Numbered from the stretch's first letter, positions 21,064 to 32,525 are shown. The stretch is 64,000 nt of DNA from Salminus brasiliensis (GCF_030463535.1 NC_132878.1:93036507-93100506), one strand, 5' to 3'. The notes: generated by a model not told the origin, from the letters alone. A program made the numbers and translations.

Positions 21064-24000
21064 ATAGAAACCCCAATCAGACACATAGCACATTCACCCA
21101 CTATCACCAGTTATTACACACCAGTAGACCAACAACCACAGATACCAGTCCAGAGTGTGAAGTGATTAGACTGCAGTGTTGTAAAGGAGCTGGGAGCTGA
21201 TTGGTCAGGGAGGAGATCAGACTGGATTATCAGATATTAAACACTACAAAACAGTGATTTTAAGAAAAGTCTCGACTAAACTAAATCAGTCAGTCCAGAA
21301 AGTCTGATTATAGAAACTGATACTGAAAACAGGGATTTTACTGAACAGATTAATCAGCTGCTCATCTGATCTAAACTGTGGGGCTTCATTATTTATACAA
21401 ACACAAACATCAGATCAGAATTAGCTGATATTCAGAATTAAGAAACTTTGACTGGATCAGGACATCCCTAAATAATAGTAGCATTAATGATAATAGTAGA
21501 GTTTCACCCTCAGTCAACAAACGTCGCTATATTCTCATTCATTTGTACAGATCTGCCTCAGTATTTGATGGCATAGTAGGCATAGTTGTTCTGATTTTAG
21601 TCTTATTTATCCTGGTCGCTGTACATTCCAGAAGAGAAGTGGCCTGACAAAAAGTAAAATTAATGAGCAAAAAAATGAGAAATTCCATCTATAATATTAG
21701 AAAGAGTGTCTTGAACATAGAACCAATAGACATCCATAATAGGACACTCCCAAAACATAAGCTTGTACATACCAACTGTGAAACAGTAAGCTGGGTGTAG
21801 CGTATGCTTTATTGTATGAACTTAAAATGAATAATTTGATAAAATCATACATGTATAAATAAAATATCCTGCATAATTAAATGGCTAATGTGTAATCAAA
21901 GTCATCCGAAGTAAATAAAATTGATTTCTATGCTATATGCTTTTTTGTTGTTTTTCGGCAGGTTGAGCCCAATCAGTATGCAGGGGACGACACTGCTCTG
22001 AATGGAATCCGTCTTTTCTGCAGCCAGAATGGAGACCGAAGCTTCCTCTACACCGTGGAGTCCAACAGTGGATAGTAAGTACAGCTTCCATACAAATATG
22101 CAGCTACGCAAACTCTGCTGGACTGAGCTCATACGAACACTACTGGACTTAACCCCTTAACTGTGGACTTACCAATCAGGTGTTAATCTCGAGACTTATT
22201 GGACTTATGGCCCACAGCCCGAACTCCTCCCACTTAGCCATTATAAACAACCTTGTACCCTCCACCTCCCCGTCTCCTCCTCTTTTTCACCTTTTCTCTT
22301 CTCTTGCGGGGGGCAGGTGGGGGGGGGGGGGGCTTTAGCTTAATGCATTCTCCTAGAAGCATCACTGAGCCCTCTGAGTTCACCTCCCTGTTTCAGTCAT
22401 TAAAGGTATTAAAGGGACATATTAGCAAAGCATATGTGAAGTGAATTTGTATGATATTATAGTTATGAGACTGAGGAACTGAACTGCAGACCCACATACA
22501 GACCCTTTGGGTAAAGCTGAGTGAATGTGGTCTCACAAAGTATCTAGAAGCCCAGCTGCTATTCAAGTGAAGTGCTCATTATATTGATAATCTATTGGCA
22601 AAATACTGGCAACATCACTAGCAAGGCTGAGTGTGGAGTTGGACTCGCTGATGGCAGAGTTGGGGAGGAGGATGCTGTCTGAGCTGCATGCCATTATGGA
22701 TAATGGCTCCCACCCTCTCTACAACACGGTGATGAGACACAGGAGCAGAATTCAGTGCAAGACTCATTCCACCGAAATGCACCACAGAGCGCCACAGGGG
22801 GTCATTCCTACCTGTGGCCTTCAAACTCTATAACTCCTCCCTCAGTGTGTGACACTATGGTTCAGCTGTGCAATACTCAGATTATACTGTTCATAATGAT
22901 TGTAATTACATAATAGTAATGTAATTCAGTTCAATATGTGCAATAACTTATTATTACCAATTATTATCATTACCAATATGCCATTTTACTACATTCATAT
23001 AATTTATATATGTACATTTTTCAGGTTTTTCTCAATTTTTTCTCCCTTTGTCCTAAATGTATTTTATTTTATAGAGTGTTTATTTATAGAGTGTCTATTT
23101 ATAGAGTATTTCATTTATAGATTTATAGTGTTTATTCTTACACACACGGTTGCAACTGTAACAGCTACAATTTCCCTCCTGGGATTAATTAAAAGTTATT
23201 TTATTAAAGTTAATTAATTTAATTAATTAAAAGTATTTCTGATTCAATGTAATTCAGTTTAATATGTGCAATAATTGTCATATTTTTTTACATATTTATT
23301 ATTACAGTTATTACCAATATGCCACTTTACTATATTCATATAATTTATAAATGTACATTTTTCAATTATTCTTATACACGGTTGCAACTGTAACAGCTAC
23401 AATTTCCCTCCTGGGATCAATAAAGTATTTCTGATTCTGAAAATAGATTCAGGCATCCAAAAAGAAGTAACAAATGTCATTATTTCCACAACTTGGACAA
23501 ATATTTCGACACCATTTTGACCAAATTTATCCAAATGTCCAGGAAATGTCATTTTCAAACAGAAACATGGAGAACAAAGGATTAATGAGATGAAAAAGCT
23601 CATGAGCTTTATCATTTTTATGAAATAATGAGCATATAAAATGTCAACTTTTAACGTACAAATGTGCTTTGCTTCTCTGCCACTGCCAGGAATGACGTTC
23701 CATAAGTTACCGTTTTAATTTCAGACAAAAGTACGGACAAAACTGAGGCCTCAAAATGGCTATGACTGTTTTTAGCTATGCTAACATACTTCACTGTGTG
23801 TTTACAGACAATCTTTTCTGTTTGAGGCTGGACCAACCTGAATCTCACCTCCAGAAAGTTGTAAGAACTGGCAACCCTGTGTTAGCTAAATTAGCCTTGT
23901 AGTAGCTCCAGTACAAAGCCAAATCTCAGACGTCTCTGAGATCCGACACCTCAGACTGATCAACTACATTTAGGCTAAATGTTTTTTTAACCGCCTCTTT

Positions 24001-24318
24001 CCCCTCAGTTTCGGAGACTGGACGGACCCTCAGTGGTGTCCCAGCGGCGTTTTGACCTCCTTCCAGCTGCGGGTGGAGCCTCATCAGGGCATGTTCGGCG
24101 ACGACACGGCCGCCAACAACATCAAGTTCCGCTGCAGCAGTAACCCCACGCTGGAGGGCCAGGGCATGTCCTGGGGCGAGTACGGCTACTGGAGCACGGA
24201 GTGCACAGAGGGGGGTATCTGTGGCATCCAGACCAAAATGGAGCCCTACCAGGGTGCGCTGGACGACTCATCGCTGAACGACGTGCGCTTCCACTGCTGC
24301 AGCAACAGCCAACAGTGA
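19997..24318 (+). CDS. vmo1: Vitelline membrane outer layer protein 1 homologue (secreted)
   Basis: Exons 19997-20215, 21962-22074 and 24009-24318 join in frame to 213 aa. A signal peptide is plausible at residues 1-20 (MPLVPVSALWMLSLVALAQG). The mature part has the VMO-I beta-prism pattern of three internal repeats: SVPNGERFGLWSWPEMCP...GFSLRVEP, FGDWTDPQWCPSG...FQLRVEP and WGEYGYWSTEC...IQTKMEP. Each is followed by a DD(T/S)(A/S)LN or DDTAANN turn and a C-containing strand. About nine mature cysteines are placed as in the family. VMO-I is an extracellular egg-coat and mucosal secretion protein; its enzymatic role is not settled. Introns 1 and 2 hold an hAT-like transposon and a LINE remnant respectively. 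The ATG is chosen because it starts the signal peptide just after a TATA-like box. Confidence 0.92.
20595..21480. mobile_element. hAT-like non-autonomous transposon in vmo1 intron 1
   Basis: Terminal inverted repeats TAGGAATGTCCCCATCC (left) and GGATCAGGACATCCCTA (right) resemble the TAGGGATGTCCCGATC ends of fish hAT elements. Flanks AATAACAG (20587-20594) and AATAATAG (21481-21488) match at 7 of 8 bases, as expected for an 8-bp hAT target duplication. No transposase frame. A CA microsatellite sits inside. Confidence 0.8.
21012..21060. repeat. (CA)n microsatellite
   Basis: About 24 CA units inside the hAT-like element. Confidence 0.95.
21962..22074 (+). CDS. vmo1: vmo1 exon 2
   Basis: Encodes VEPNQYAGDDTALNGIRLFC through TVESNSG plus two bases of a Tyr codon. 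Acceptor GGCAG|GTT, donor TA|GTAAGT. Confidence 0.92.
22618..23445 (+). mobile_element. LINE 3'-end remnant in vmo1 intron 2
   Basis: A frame reading LSVELDSLMAELGRRMLSEL...IPTCGLQTL resembles the decayed C-terminal end of fish LINE reverse transcriptase proteins. The sequence then passes into AT-rich DNA that ends twice with TTTCCCTCCTGGGAT(T/C)AA (about 23170 and 23410), a typical LINE 3' tail. The tail region is partly duplicated in direct orientation. Family not fixed. Confidence 0.5.
24009..24318 (+). CDS. vmo1: vmo1 exon 3: second and third repeats, stop
   Basis: Opens FGDWTDPQWCPSGVLTSFQL and ends VRFHCCSNSQQ with TGA at 24316-24318. It includes the conserved GDDTAANNIKFRC turn. Confidence 0.93.
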
Positions 24319-24357
24319 ACCTGACAGAGTTCTAACTGGGTGAGATACGTCTTATAG

Positions 24358-24490
24358 CAGGGGTGGGCCATTCCTGTCCTGCACTGTTTTGTGGTTTTCC
24401 TGCTTAAGCACACCTGACTCAGCTCACCTGTTAATTGCCAGGTTGAGTGGGTCTGTTAGAGCAGGGAGATCAGCAAACTCTGCAGAGCTC
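24358..24490 (+). repeat. Short interspersed repeat with CAGGGGTGGGC end
   Basis: The CAGGGGTGGGCCATTCCTG end resembles hAT-type termini. A related copy lies inverted at 59341-59507, sharing 'CTGCTCTAACAGACC' and 'GATGAGCTGAATCAG' type blocks. Confidence 0.5.
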
Positions 24491-24671
24491 AGTGCCTTTA
24501 GAAGCTATATCACAGAAAGCTATTACACAAAATAGTGTATTATTATTAATAGACACAGTTTTGTTTTTATCTTTGAGGGGTTTCCAAAGGTTTTTGGCCT
24601 AAAACCTGTTATTGCTTGAATTCATTCATGGTGGAAAGACACATGCAGGGTGTTGTGAGGAAATATAGTCC

Positions 24672-24890
24672 GAAAGGAGAGCCCGCAGCGGTGGGTCAGC
24701 AGTTAGAGCACCAGGCTAATGATGACAGGATGTGGGTTTGATACCTGGGCTCAGCAAGCTGCCTCTATTGGGCCTTTGAACACAGCCCTTCACCCTGCCT
24801 GCTCCTTGGGCACTGCTGCGATAGCTATCCACCGCTCCAGGCATGTGTGTTGACTGCACAGATGGACTAAATGGGGCCCTCTTCTCTTGT
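24672..24890 (+). repeat. tRNA-derived SINE-like element
   Basis: The A-box-like GGGTCAGCAGTTAGAGCACC is followed by the B-box-like GGGTTTGATACC, then the body shared with copies at 455-745 and 56055-56332 (GCAAGCTGCC, CTCCTTGGGCACTG, CACCGCTCC). Confidence 0.7.
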
Positions 24891-26330
24891 TTTCACCATT
24901 TCCCTTCTATTTTACCATTATCAGCTTATTAAACTTTAAAATCTGAATAATATGAATATGAATAACTCACTTTTTTAGGTGTGTGCGTACTTGTGTGCAT
25001 ACATTTGGGTATCTGTTGTGCCTACATACCCACAAGCTGTGACATTAGACAACCCAGTTCATATCTGTGGGCCTCCTAGGAGAGAAAACATGGGATTCAA
25101 CAAGCTAACGTAGCCTGGCTTGCTGTGTCACTTGCAGAAGCACATTAGAAGGGTACCACCCCTATCTGACTAGCCCCGTTATCTTGTGAAGAGTCGCAGG
25201 GTGTTTACTTTGAAAATGTACCACGTCCAAAACATTTCTGTGTCTAAGAGAGAAGGGAAAGGTGAATTTACTCAGAACTGTGTTTGATATGTAGTGTAAT
25301 TTCACAGATTTTGACCGGCCCTACGGTCTAACTGCTGCTCATCCCTGCAAATCCCATCAGCACCACAGCCCTCAATGGTCAGAAGTCTGAGAATAGGAAG
25401 GCCTTCCCTCATGTGATAGGGCAAGCTCTAACCTGTAGATGGGAATAAACAGTAAACAAACTGAAGGGGGCGGAGCAACAGACTAAAGATCTTACACAGT
25501 ATTTAATCAGTCTCAGCTGCAGATCATTTGCTGATGTTTTGAGGCTCAACTTTGTGTGTCCTGTTGACCAAACTGAGATGCAAAGGTAAAAAATGTGAGT
25601 TAGGAGAACTTTTGGCTGAACTAAGTTGGCCTACTGTCAGCTTGGTCTACATTTTTACAGTGTAGATATCTACAAGTTAACGGCTAAATCAGCTGATATC
25701 CGTTGATTCCATCATGTTAGCATGTTCAACAGACTTGGAGCAGATTTCGGGATAAACTTTGGAGGCGTGCAGTTTGTCTTGCCTTCGCCTTTTGAAGATT
25801 ATAAACAACCATTTAGCTTCATTTGCATAAAACTGTTTTTCAACAATGTGACTTTGAGGGATAATGCGATGAGATCAATGCCAGATAAAGCAGAGCTTGC
25901 AGTGTTGTTATTATTTCAAAGACGCTGCAGTATTGCTTTGCTTATCTCTGGGGTTTGTTCTGTTGATTTAGGGGATCAGGCAGTCAACATCACAGCAGCC
26001 TGCTCGGGCCCGGCGGACCTTCATCACAGCGGCAGCATTGAACAGCAAACAGCAGCCAGTGTAACGCATGGAGAGCAAAATAAACACTCAGAATGTCACC
26101 CTCATCTTTCTGTTGTCACCTTCATATTAATGGGCCTGTAAACTCCATTTACTTATTCACCTAAACGTCCGCTTACGATGTTTGTGTGGGTTTGTGAACC
26201 AAAGGCAACGGTAATTCATGTGTAATTACAGTTTACTGTTCTCTGATTTGCTTGAGTTCTGCTTCTTATTATTATTATGTCTGATTGTTGATCTGCTATT
26301 CGTCCTGCAGATATCGGCCTGATTGTGTGA
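24891..26330. other. Intergenic, no supported gene
   Basis: A 139-codon open frame at 25722-26141 has no recognisable domain, no splice context and no homology I can name. It is treated as chance. Nothing else is seen. Confidence 0.5.
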
Positions 26331-26384
26331 TTCTGAGCTATTCCCACTAAGCAACATCATGGCAACCAAAAAACTAAAATACCA

Positions 26385-27140
26385 TTGCAATCACCTTCCA
26401 ATTCTAATCAGCGACAACACTAATCTAAAAAACAACCACCTTGGATACCACAGCAATCACTTAGGAACGCCATAGCAGCCATCTATCAGCACCTTAGCAT
26501 CCACTTAGCAATATCATTGGAAATTATATTGCTAAATGATCTGGGATACCATAGCAACCACCTAGCAGAACTATAACAACCACCTTTGATACCATAGCAA
26601 CCAGCTAGCCACACCATAGCAACCAGCTAGCAAACTGCCTGGAATACCATTGCAATCACCTGGCAATACTATTACATTAATGTAGAAAGCATTTAGCAAC
26701 ACCATAGTAACAACTTATAGTAGCACAATAGCAACCACTCAGCAACACCATAGCAACCACTTAGCAGCACTATAACAACCACCTTTGATATCATAGCAAC
26801 CAGCTAGCCACACCATAGCAACCAGCTAGCAAACTGCCTGGAATATTATTGCGATCGCCTTGCAATAATAATAATATAGCATTAATCTAGAAAGCACAAC
26901 ACCATAGCAACCTCTTAGTAACACAATAGCCACTCAGCAACTATTGCACCTTGCAATGGACACCTTGCAATACTAATCAGCGACAACACTAATCTAAAAA
27001 GCAACCACATTGGATACCACAGCAACCACTTAGCAGCCATCTATCAGCACCTTAGCATCCACTTAGCAATATCATAGGAAATTATGTTGCTAAATGATCT
27101 GGGATACCATAGCAACCTACTAGCAGCACTATAACAACCA
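26385..27140. repeat. 'CATAGCAACCA' minisatellite array A with higher-order repeats
   Basis: Degenerate units of about 20-24 bp built on (A)TAGCAACCACCTAGCAACAC repeat across the region. Blocks are duplicated within it: 26406-26560 recurs at 26975-27118 (offset 569), and the block at 26572 recurs at 26771 (offset 199). Confidence 0.85.
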
Positions 27141-27560
27141 CCATTAGATCAGAGAGGATCAGACACAGCAGTGCTGCTGGAGTGTTTAAACACTGTGTCT
27201 GTCCACTCACTGTCCACTCACTGTCCACTCTATTAGAGACTCCCACCTAGTTGGTCCACCTTGTAGATAAAGGTAAAGCAGTTTGCTGGTGTTGGTCATC
27301 CTCTGGTTCTTCATCAGTGCTCACAGGACGCTGCCCCCCCCACGGGACGCTGCTGTTGGCTTGATATTTCTGGTTGGTGGACTGTTCTCAGTCCAGCAGC
27401 AACTCTCATACACTCGAACCTCCAGCACAATACACACTACTAACACACGACCACCATGTCAGTCAGTGTCACTGCAGTGCTGAGAATGACCCACCACCCA
27501 AATAACACCTACCTGCTCTATGGTGGTCAGTCCTGTGGGGTCCTGAGCATTGAAGAACTG
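27141..27560. repeat. Interspersed repeat with an inverted partner at 62690-63060
   Basis: Shared blocks include 'GATCAGACACAGCAGTGCTG', 'TCACTGCAGTGCTGAGAATG', 'ACCCACCACCCAAATA', 'TGACCACCACAGAGCAGGTAG' (opposite strand in the partner) and 'GTCCTGTGGGGTCCTGA'. Element class not identified. Confidence 0.7.
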
Positions 27561-28566
27561 GGTGAAAGGAGGCCCAACTAGCAAAGTCTCTGCAGAGAAA
27601 CAGATGGATACAGTTTGTAATACAGTCTAGAACTACACAGTGCTCCTATATGGGAATTGGAGCTGATTTAATGGGCTGCATTCATTCCAAACCAGGGGTG
27701 GTCCTAATTTTCTGATATGACTGTGTAGTAGAAAAACTTCCCAGAAGAGTAGCTGAGTGGCTGTTAATCCCCTTGATTCCAGGCGAAACGCTGATGTCCA
27801 CAAACCTTAGGGTAAACTTTTGGACGTATAGTTTCACTGGCTGTCATCTAGCTCCCGGCGTGACCCCCTCAGGTCATTCCCATTCCTTTGGCAGATAGTG
27901 ACTCACCATGTAGGGAACTAGGGGTCAACTGAGGACGCGGTATATCGACGCACTGCTGCCTTTCTGCACTTTAGCTGACGAGTGAGTTCAGCCTTCCGTT
28001 TAGATCCTAATTACGGAGACAGAGACAGGCAGAGGTAATTAATTTGTGTAGAGTTTGGAGCCTGACAGCACTAGATAAGCAGGCTCGTCGGGAGCAGGAC
28101 TGCGATTGTGTTAATTAGGGCCTAATGGAGTAGGGGATAGTGAGTTAAGACTGTGTGCACCTTCTGTATTTATGACCTGTGTTTAAAACCACTACCATGC
28201 TGCTTTTTGCAGAGATCACAGCTGAAATGGACCCCTTGCTTCATATAAGGTGCAATTAATACAGGAACCAGGACCAACACTGATAACTAGTGGCAAAATA
28301 AATAATGCATTATCACCTACAGCACCTGGGCATTGATGCATTGCTGTTGCATAAGAAAGATAAGAGTATTAAGATGTGGGACTACATGGAACAAACATGT
28401 GACCCAGATCGGCACCTAAAACCCCAGTCCAGAATTATTTTTTTGCCCAATCATCAGCGCTGCTTGATGGGACGTGTCAGTTTGGTGCACCTACAGCAAC
28501 AGGCCACTAGATGGCACTTTATCCCTAAGAGAAAGAAAGAATGTGAGATTTGGGCCTCTTCATCAC
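27561..28566. other. Intergenic, nothing recognised
   Basis: No gene, array or transposon end is seen in this kilobase. Confidence 0.4.
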
Positions 28567-29013
28567 CTATGGACAAAAGTATTGGGACACCTGCTCATTC
28601 ATTGTTTCTTTGGAAATAAAGAGTATTAAAAAAAGTGTGTCCTGCTTTTGTTGGAGTAACGCTCTCGACTGTCCAGGGAAGAAGGCTTTCTACTAGATTT
28701 TGGAGAGGAGCATTGCTGTGAGGGTTTTTTGCATTCAGCAGTGAGGGCGTTTATCAAGTCAGGATGTTGTATGATTATCACCACCCCACCTCATCGTCCC
28801 CATCTCCCCAAGCCATCCCAAAAGTACTGGATGGAGCTCCACCACCCATCATTCCAGAGAACCCAGTTCATCCACAGCTCCACAGCTCAATGCCCCCTCT
28901 AGCCCACGCCTGGCATTAGGCAGCATGGTGCCACTAGGCTCATGTTTATGATGTTCATCTGCTCCAGAGAGTCCTATTCTATTGGCAGTACATCTCTACA
29001 CTGACTAGACAAG

Positions 29014-29048
<35 letters not shown>

Positions 29049-29144
29049 CGCATTTGCCCACCGGGGTCAGCAATGAATGCACGTTAAAGCAGCTCAATGC
29101 ATTCATTAGAAGGGGTGTCCACAAACATTTGGACATAGGGTGTA
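28567..29144. mobile_element. MITE with imperfect terminal inverted repeats
   Basis: The left end ACAAAAGTATTGGGACACCTG and the right end GGTGTCCACAAACATTTGGAC are imperfect inverted repeats around a ~580-bp non-coding body. The body contains a TG microsatellite (about 29015-29046). Relatives lie at 6005-6235, 53558-53893 and 62290-62541. Confidence 0.75.
29015..29046. repeat. (GT)n microsatellite
   Basis: About 16 TG units inside the MITE. Confidence 0.9.
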
Positions 29145-29194
29145 TGTGATCCAAAAGTAGCCACTGAAACGATGAACCAGACAATCGCCTCTTG

Positions 29195-29530
29195 TTTTCA
29201 GCCATAACATTAAAACCACCTGCTTAATATTGTGTAGGTTCCCTTCGTGCCGTCAAAACACCTCTAGGTGTCGAAGCATGGACTCTGCACGATGTCTGAA
29301 GGTGTCCCGTGGTGTCTGGCTCCAGAACAATAGCAGCAGATCCTTTCATGATCATGGAAGTTGTGAGGTTGGTGGAGCCTCCATGTGCAGCAATGAGGTA
29401 TGGGTGCCCATGACCCTGTCACCAGTCGTTCCACTTCCTTGGAGAGCTGTTGGTAGGTTCTGACCGCTGCATACTGGGAACACCCCATTAAACCCACCTG
29501 ATCGTCTAAACGTTACAATCTGAACCTGGA
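29195..29530. repeat. Interspersed repeat, first of two direct copies
   Basis: Starts 'GCCATAACATTAAAACCACC' and contains 'GGTGTCCCGTGGTGTCTGGC', 'CTTCCTTGGAGAGCTGTTGG' and 'ACTGGGAACACCCCA'. The same order of blocks recurs at 30295-30575. Confidence 0.75.
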
Positions 29531-30294
29531 ACTTTTATGGAACCAAAATGGTTCTTCTACGACATTGTGTAAAGAACCCTTTGTAGTACCGCTGTTTTTC
29601 TAAGTGTGTAACAGTGGTGTCATGTTCCTCAGTTGTTGTTGTTTTTTTCTTGATAAAGTGACATTTCTCATTCATTATTCAGAGATCTGTTCTCCCCGGG
29701 TATCTGAACCATCATTAGAGTTGTCCGCTAATGGCCACAAGATTGATTGGATGTGGTTGTTGTGAGCACATTCTCAGTGCTGTTGTAGTTATAGACTTAA
29801 GTCCCTCTGGACTTTCGAAGGAGACCAGCTGTGCCAGAACTGGTCAATCAAGCATAGACCCTTCACAGATGCTCATGGTACGATCGGCTGAGCTGTGAAG
29901 AGCAGTTAATGGCTTAAAGGAATGCTTTACGCCGATAGTTAATGAGGCTAACAGCCAGTGAGAGATCGTAAAGACAAGTCTGCATGATGCTAACTGATGT
30001 GTTAGCTGTTAGCCAGGTTTCCATTCAGCTGTTCTGTCAAGCTTGGGTACTTTCCCTCTGTTATTCTGTTAACGTCACTGTTGGCTTTTGGTATTTGATA
30101 AAATAAAGGTTCGTTCAGTTTCCTCATCAGTCCACTGGTACCTGCTGCCTTTTGTCATGTTTTGCAGCTAAACTGGACGCAAAAACAAAATCACAGGATC
30201 AGTCATGTGACCATATTTCATTTCTATTTAGATTATTTATTTAAATGCGTTTCCATCTCAATTTATCAGCAATTTTACTAATTTATCATTTACA
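29531..30294. other. Intergenic, nothing recognised
   Basis: Only short AT-rich runs are seen. No gene. Confidence 0.4.
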
Positions 30295-30575
30295 TCGATC
30301 AGCCATAACATTAAAACCACCTACCAACAAAGCAGCTCTGACCAGTTGAGGCATGGACTCCACATAACCTCTGTAGGTGTCCTGTGGTATCTGGCATCAA
30401 CATGTTGGCAGAAGATCCTTTAGGTCTATTAGCTGTTAGTTGTGACCTGGTTGTCCTTCCTTGGAGCACTTTTGGTAGGTACTGACCACTGCATACTGGG
30501 AACACCCCACAAGACCTGCCTGATGTTTTGGAGGTGATCTGACCCAGTCGTCTAGCCATCACAATTTGACTCTTC
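30295..30575. repeat. Interspersed repeat, second direct copy
   Basis: Same 'CAGCCATAACATTAAAACCA' start and 'TACTGGGAACACCCCACAAG' end as the copy about 1.1 kb upstream, with diverged middle. Confidence 0.75.
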
Positions 30576-30902
30576 AACAAAGTGGCTCAGATTCTTATAC
30601 TTAGACCTGACTGTTCACTGCTGACTAATATGTAGATCCCACCCATTGCAACCAGCCATTGCAACCAGATAACTACTGTTATTTCTAATGGCTAATTTCT
30701 TTTTTTAATGTCAAAAATAATCACAGAAATAGATGTAGAAGTACTTGGGTAAATCGGTATTTTGGTATTTGTTGCATTTCACAAAACAGAGATATGACTT
30801 TGTTATAAAACATAAATGGCTCAATATTAGCATGCCAAACACATATTGTTCACTGACTGAGTAGGCCGAGATAGCATTGCCTAGCTTTGGTGTAGCTCTA
30901 TC

Positions 30903-31385
30903 ACTACATTTACATTTACATTTAAGGCATTTAGCAGACGCTCTTCTCCAGAGCGACTTACAAAAGTGCTTTACTATTTACCCAAGAAAAACCTCAGCTA
31001 CTTTAAATAGACTAAAAATTCAAAGATCCTCTAAGTTTAGACTCTACTAAACACAAGTCAGTAAGGAGACCATAGTACTCTACTATTCGGCAAAATACTC
31101 TTTTAGAAGAGGAGGGTCTTCAGTCTGGGTTTGAGGACAGTGAGCGTTGGACTCTACTGTTCGGACACCCAGGAGAAGTTCGTTCCACCACTTCGGTGCA
31201 GGACAGAAAAAGCCTGGACGCTCGTCTTCCGTGGATTTTGAGGGATGGCGGGTCGAGCCGAGCCGTACTTGAAGCTGGAAGGGCTCTTGTTGCAGATCTG
31301 CTTTTGACCATCACCCTCAAGTATGGAAGGGCTGTCTGGTCCAGTATTGGCTTTGTAGGCCAGAGTCAGGGGTTTGAATCTGACT
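30903..31385. repeat. Interspersed repeat, longer copy of the 2872-3010 family
   Basis: Begins with the shared 'GGCATTTAGCAGACGCTCTT' block. It extends through a GC-richer segment ('GAGGGTCTTCAGTCTGGGTT', 'GTTCGTTCCACCACTTCGG', 'GATGGCGGGTCGAGCCGAGC') to 'GGCCAGAGTCAGGGGTTTGA'. No full protein frame. Confidence 0.65.
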
Positions 31386-31850
31386 AGGCTAGCTACTCTA
31401 GCTGATGTTAGCTAAGTCTAGAAATTATGAAAACATGCTTCTCTGATATGTTTGGGACAGTTAGACTTTGTGTAGAAGACAACAAGGCATTCGATGTAGG
31501 CTATTAGTTAGCTTAGTTAGCTCTGTTAGCTCATTAGCTCTCCTGAAGAAGCATGAAAACCTACCGATTTTCCTCAGATAACTTTGAATTATAAACCAGT
31601 TAGTCAGATATATTGGTCTACGTGCTGAGAAATGCCTAACTTGCTAGCATTAGCCTTTTTTAAAACACTGTGATGCTTAGAAAAGCCTTTTTAGTGTGAA
31701 TTAGTGGTTGTTACTTGTTAGCGACATTAGCCTCGTAGCTGCAGTTCAAAGCTAAAAGGGTAAACTTAAGACATCAAACATCAACATTTTGGGAAACGGG
31801 GGAAAAAAATAACGCTTATTAAATTTTTCTCAGGCAACGCGATACATCTA
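31386..31850. other. Intergenic, 'TTAGC'-rich, no gene
   Basis: Loose TTAGC/GCTA motifs are scattered through it. Nothing else is recognised. Confidence 0.35.
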
Positions 31851-31859
31851 CACTCCACA

Positions 31860-32525
31860 CTTTGGTTCCACACTGTAAAAGTATAAGGAACATTCAATAT
31901 GAATGAGGTTCTTCAATATGAAACTGTGGAGGAACCTCTTATGGTGCTTTAAGGAACTTTTAAGAAAAGGTTTTCAGAAGACAAAGGTTGCTTGAAGGTT
32001 GAAGAAGGATCTTAAACCTTTAATGATGCATAAAGGAGATGTCTGAGTGTGAAGAACCTTTAAATTGTTGAAGAATATTAACATTGTGGTGGTTATATAG
32101 GGAATATATGTGCTATATAGGGAACCACAAGGGGTTCTTGACATTGCATGCCAACACCTCTATTCAAGCAGTGCTGTCATGTTTCTCAGTTCCCTCAGGA
32201 CGTATGGAAACCCTGCTAGTGTTAGCATTTTTAACACTGTACTGGTCAGAATAGACTCCATACTTCTCATTTACACCCATCATTTTGGGAGACTACATAA
32301 TACATCTACACTCCACACTTTAAGGCAAAGCCACAAAAGAACCATGTTTGGTTCCACATCGTTAAAAGTATAAGATCCTTGAGGAACTTTTGAAGGTTCT
32401 TCAATTTGAAACTGTGGAGGAACCTCTTAAGGTGCTTTAAGGAAAGGCATTGAATGTTCCTCAAAGCACCTTAAGAGGTTCCTCCACAGTTTCAAATAAA
32501 AAAACCTTCAAAAGTTTCTCAGGGA
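31860..32525. repeat. Fold-back repeat region of 'AGGTTCTTCAA/GGAACCTC' units
   Basis: Units such as 'GAAACTGTGGAGGAACCTCT' occur at about 31921 and 32408 and inverted at about 32474-32493. The strongest fold is listed separately. Confidence 0.6.
32405..32496. repeat. Perfect 34-bp inverted repeat with 24-nt loop
   Basis: Arms 32405-32438 and 32463-32496 are exact reverse complements. Imperfect pairing continues outward (32383-32403 with 32498-32520), giving a stem of over 50 bp. Confidence 0.9.

Noticed and set aside
25722..26141. 139-codon + strand open frame downstream of vmo1
   Set aside because: No domain, no splice signals, no recognisable family; judged chance.
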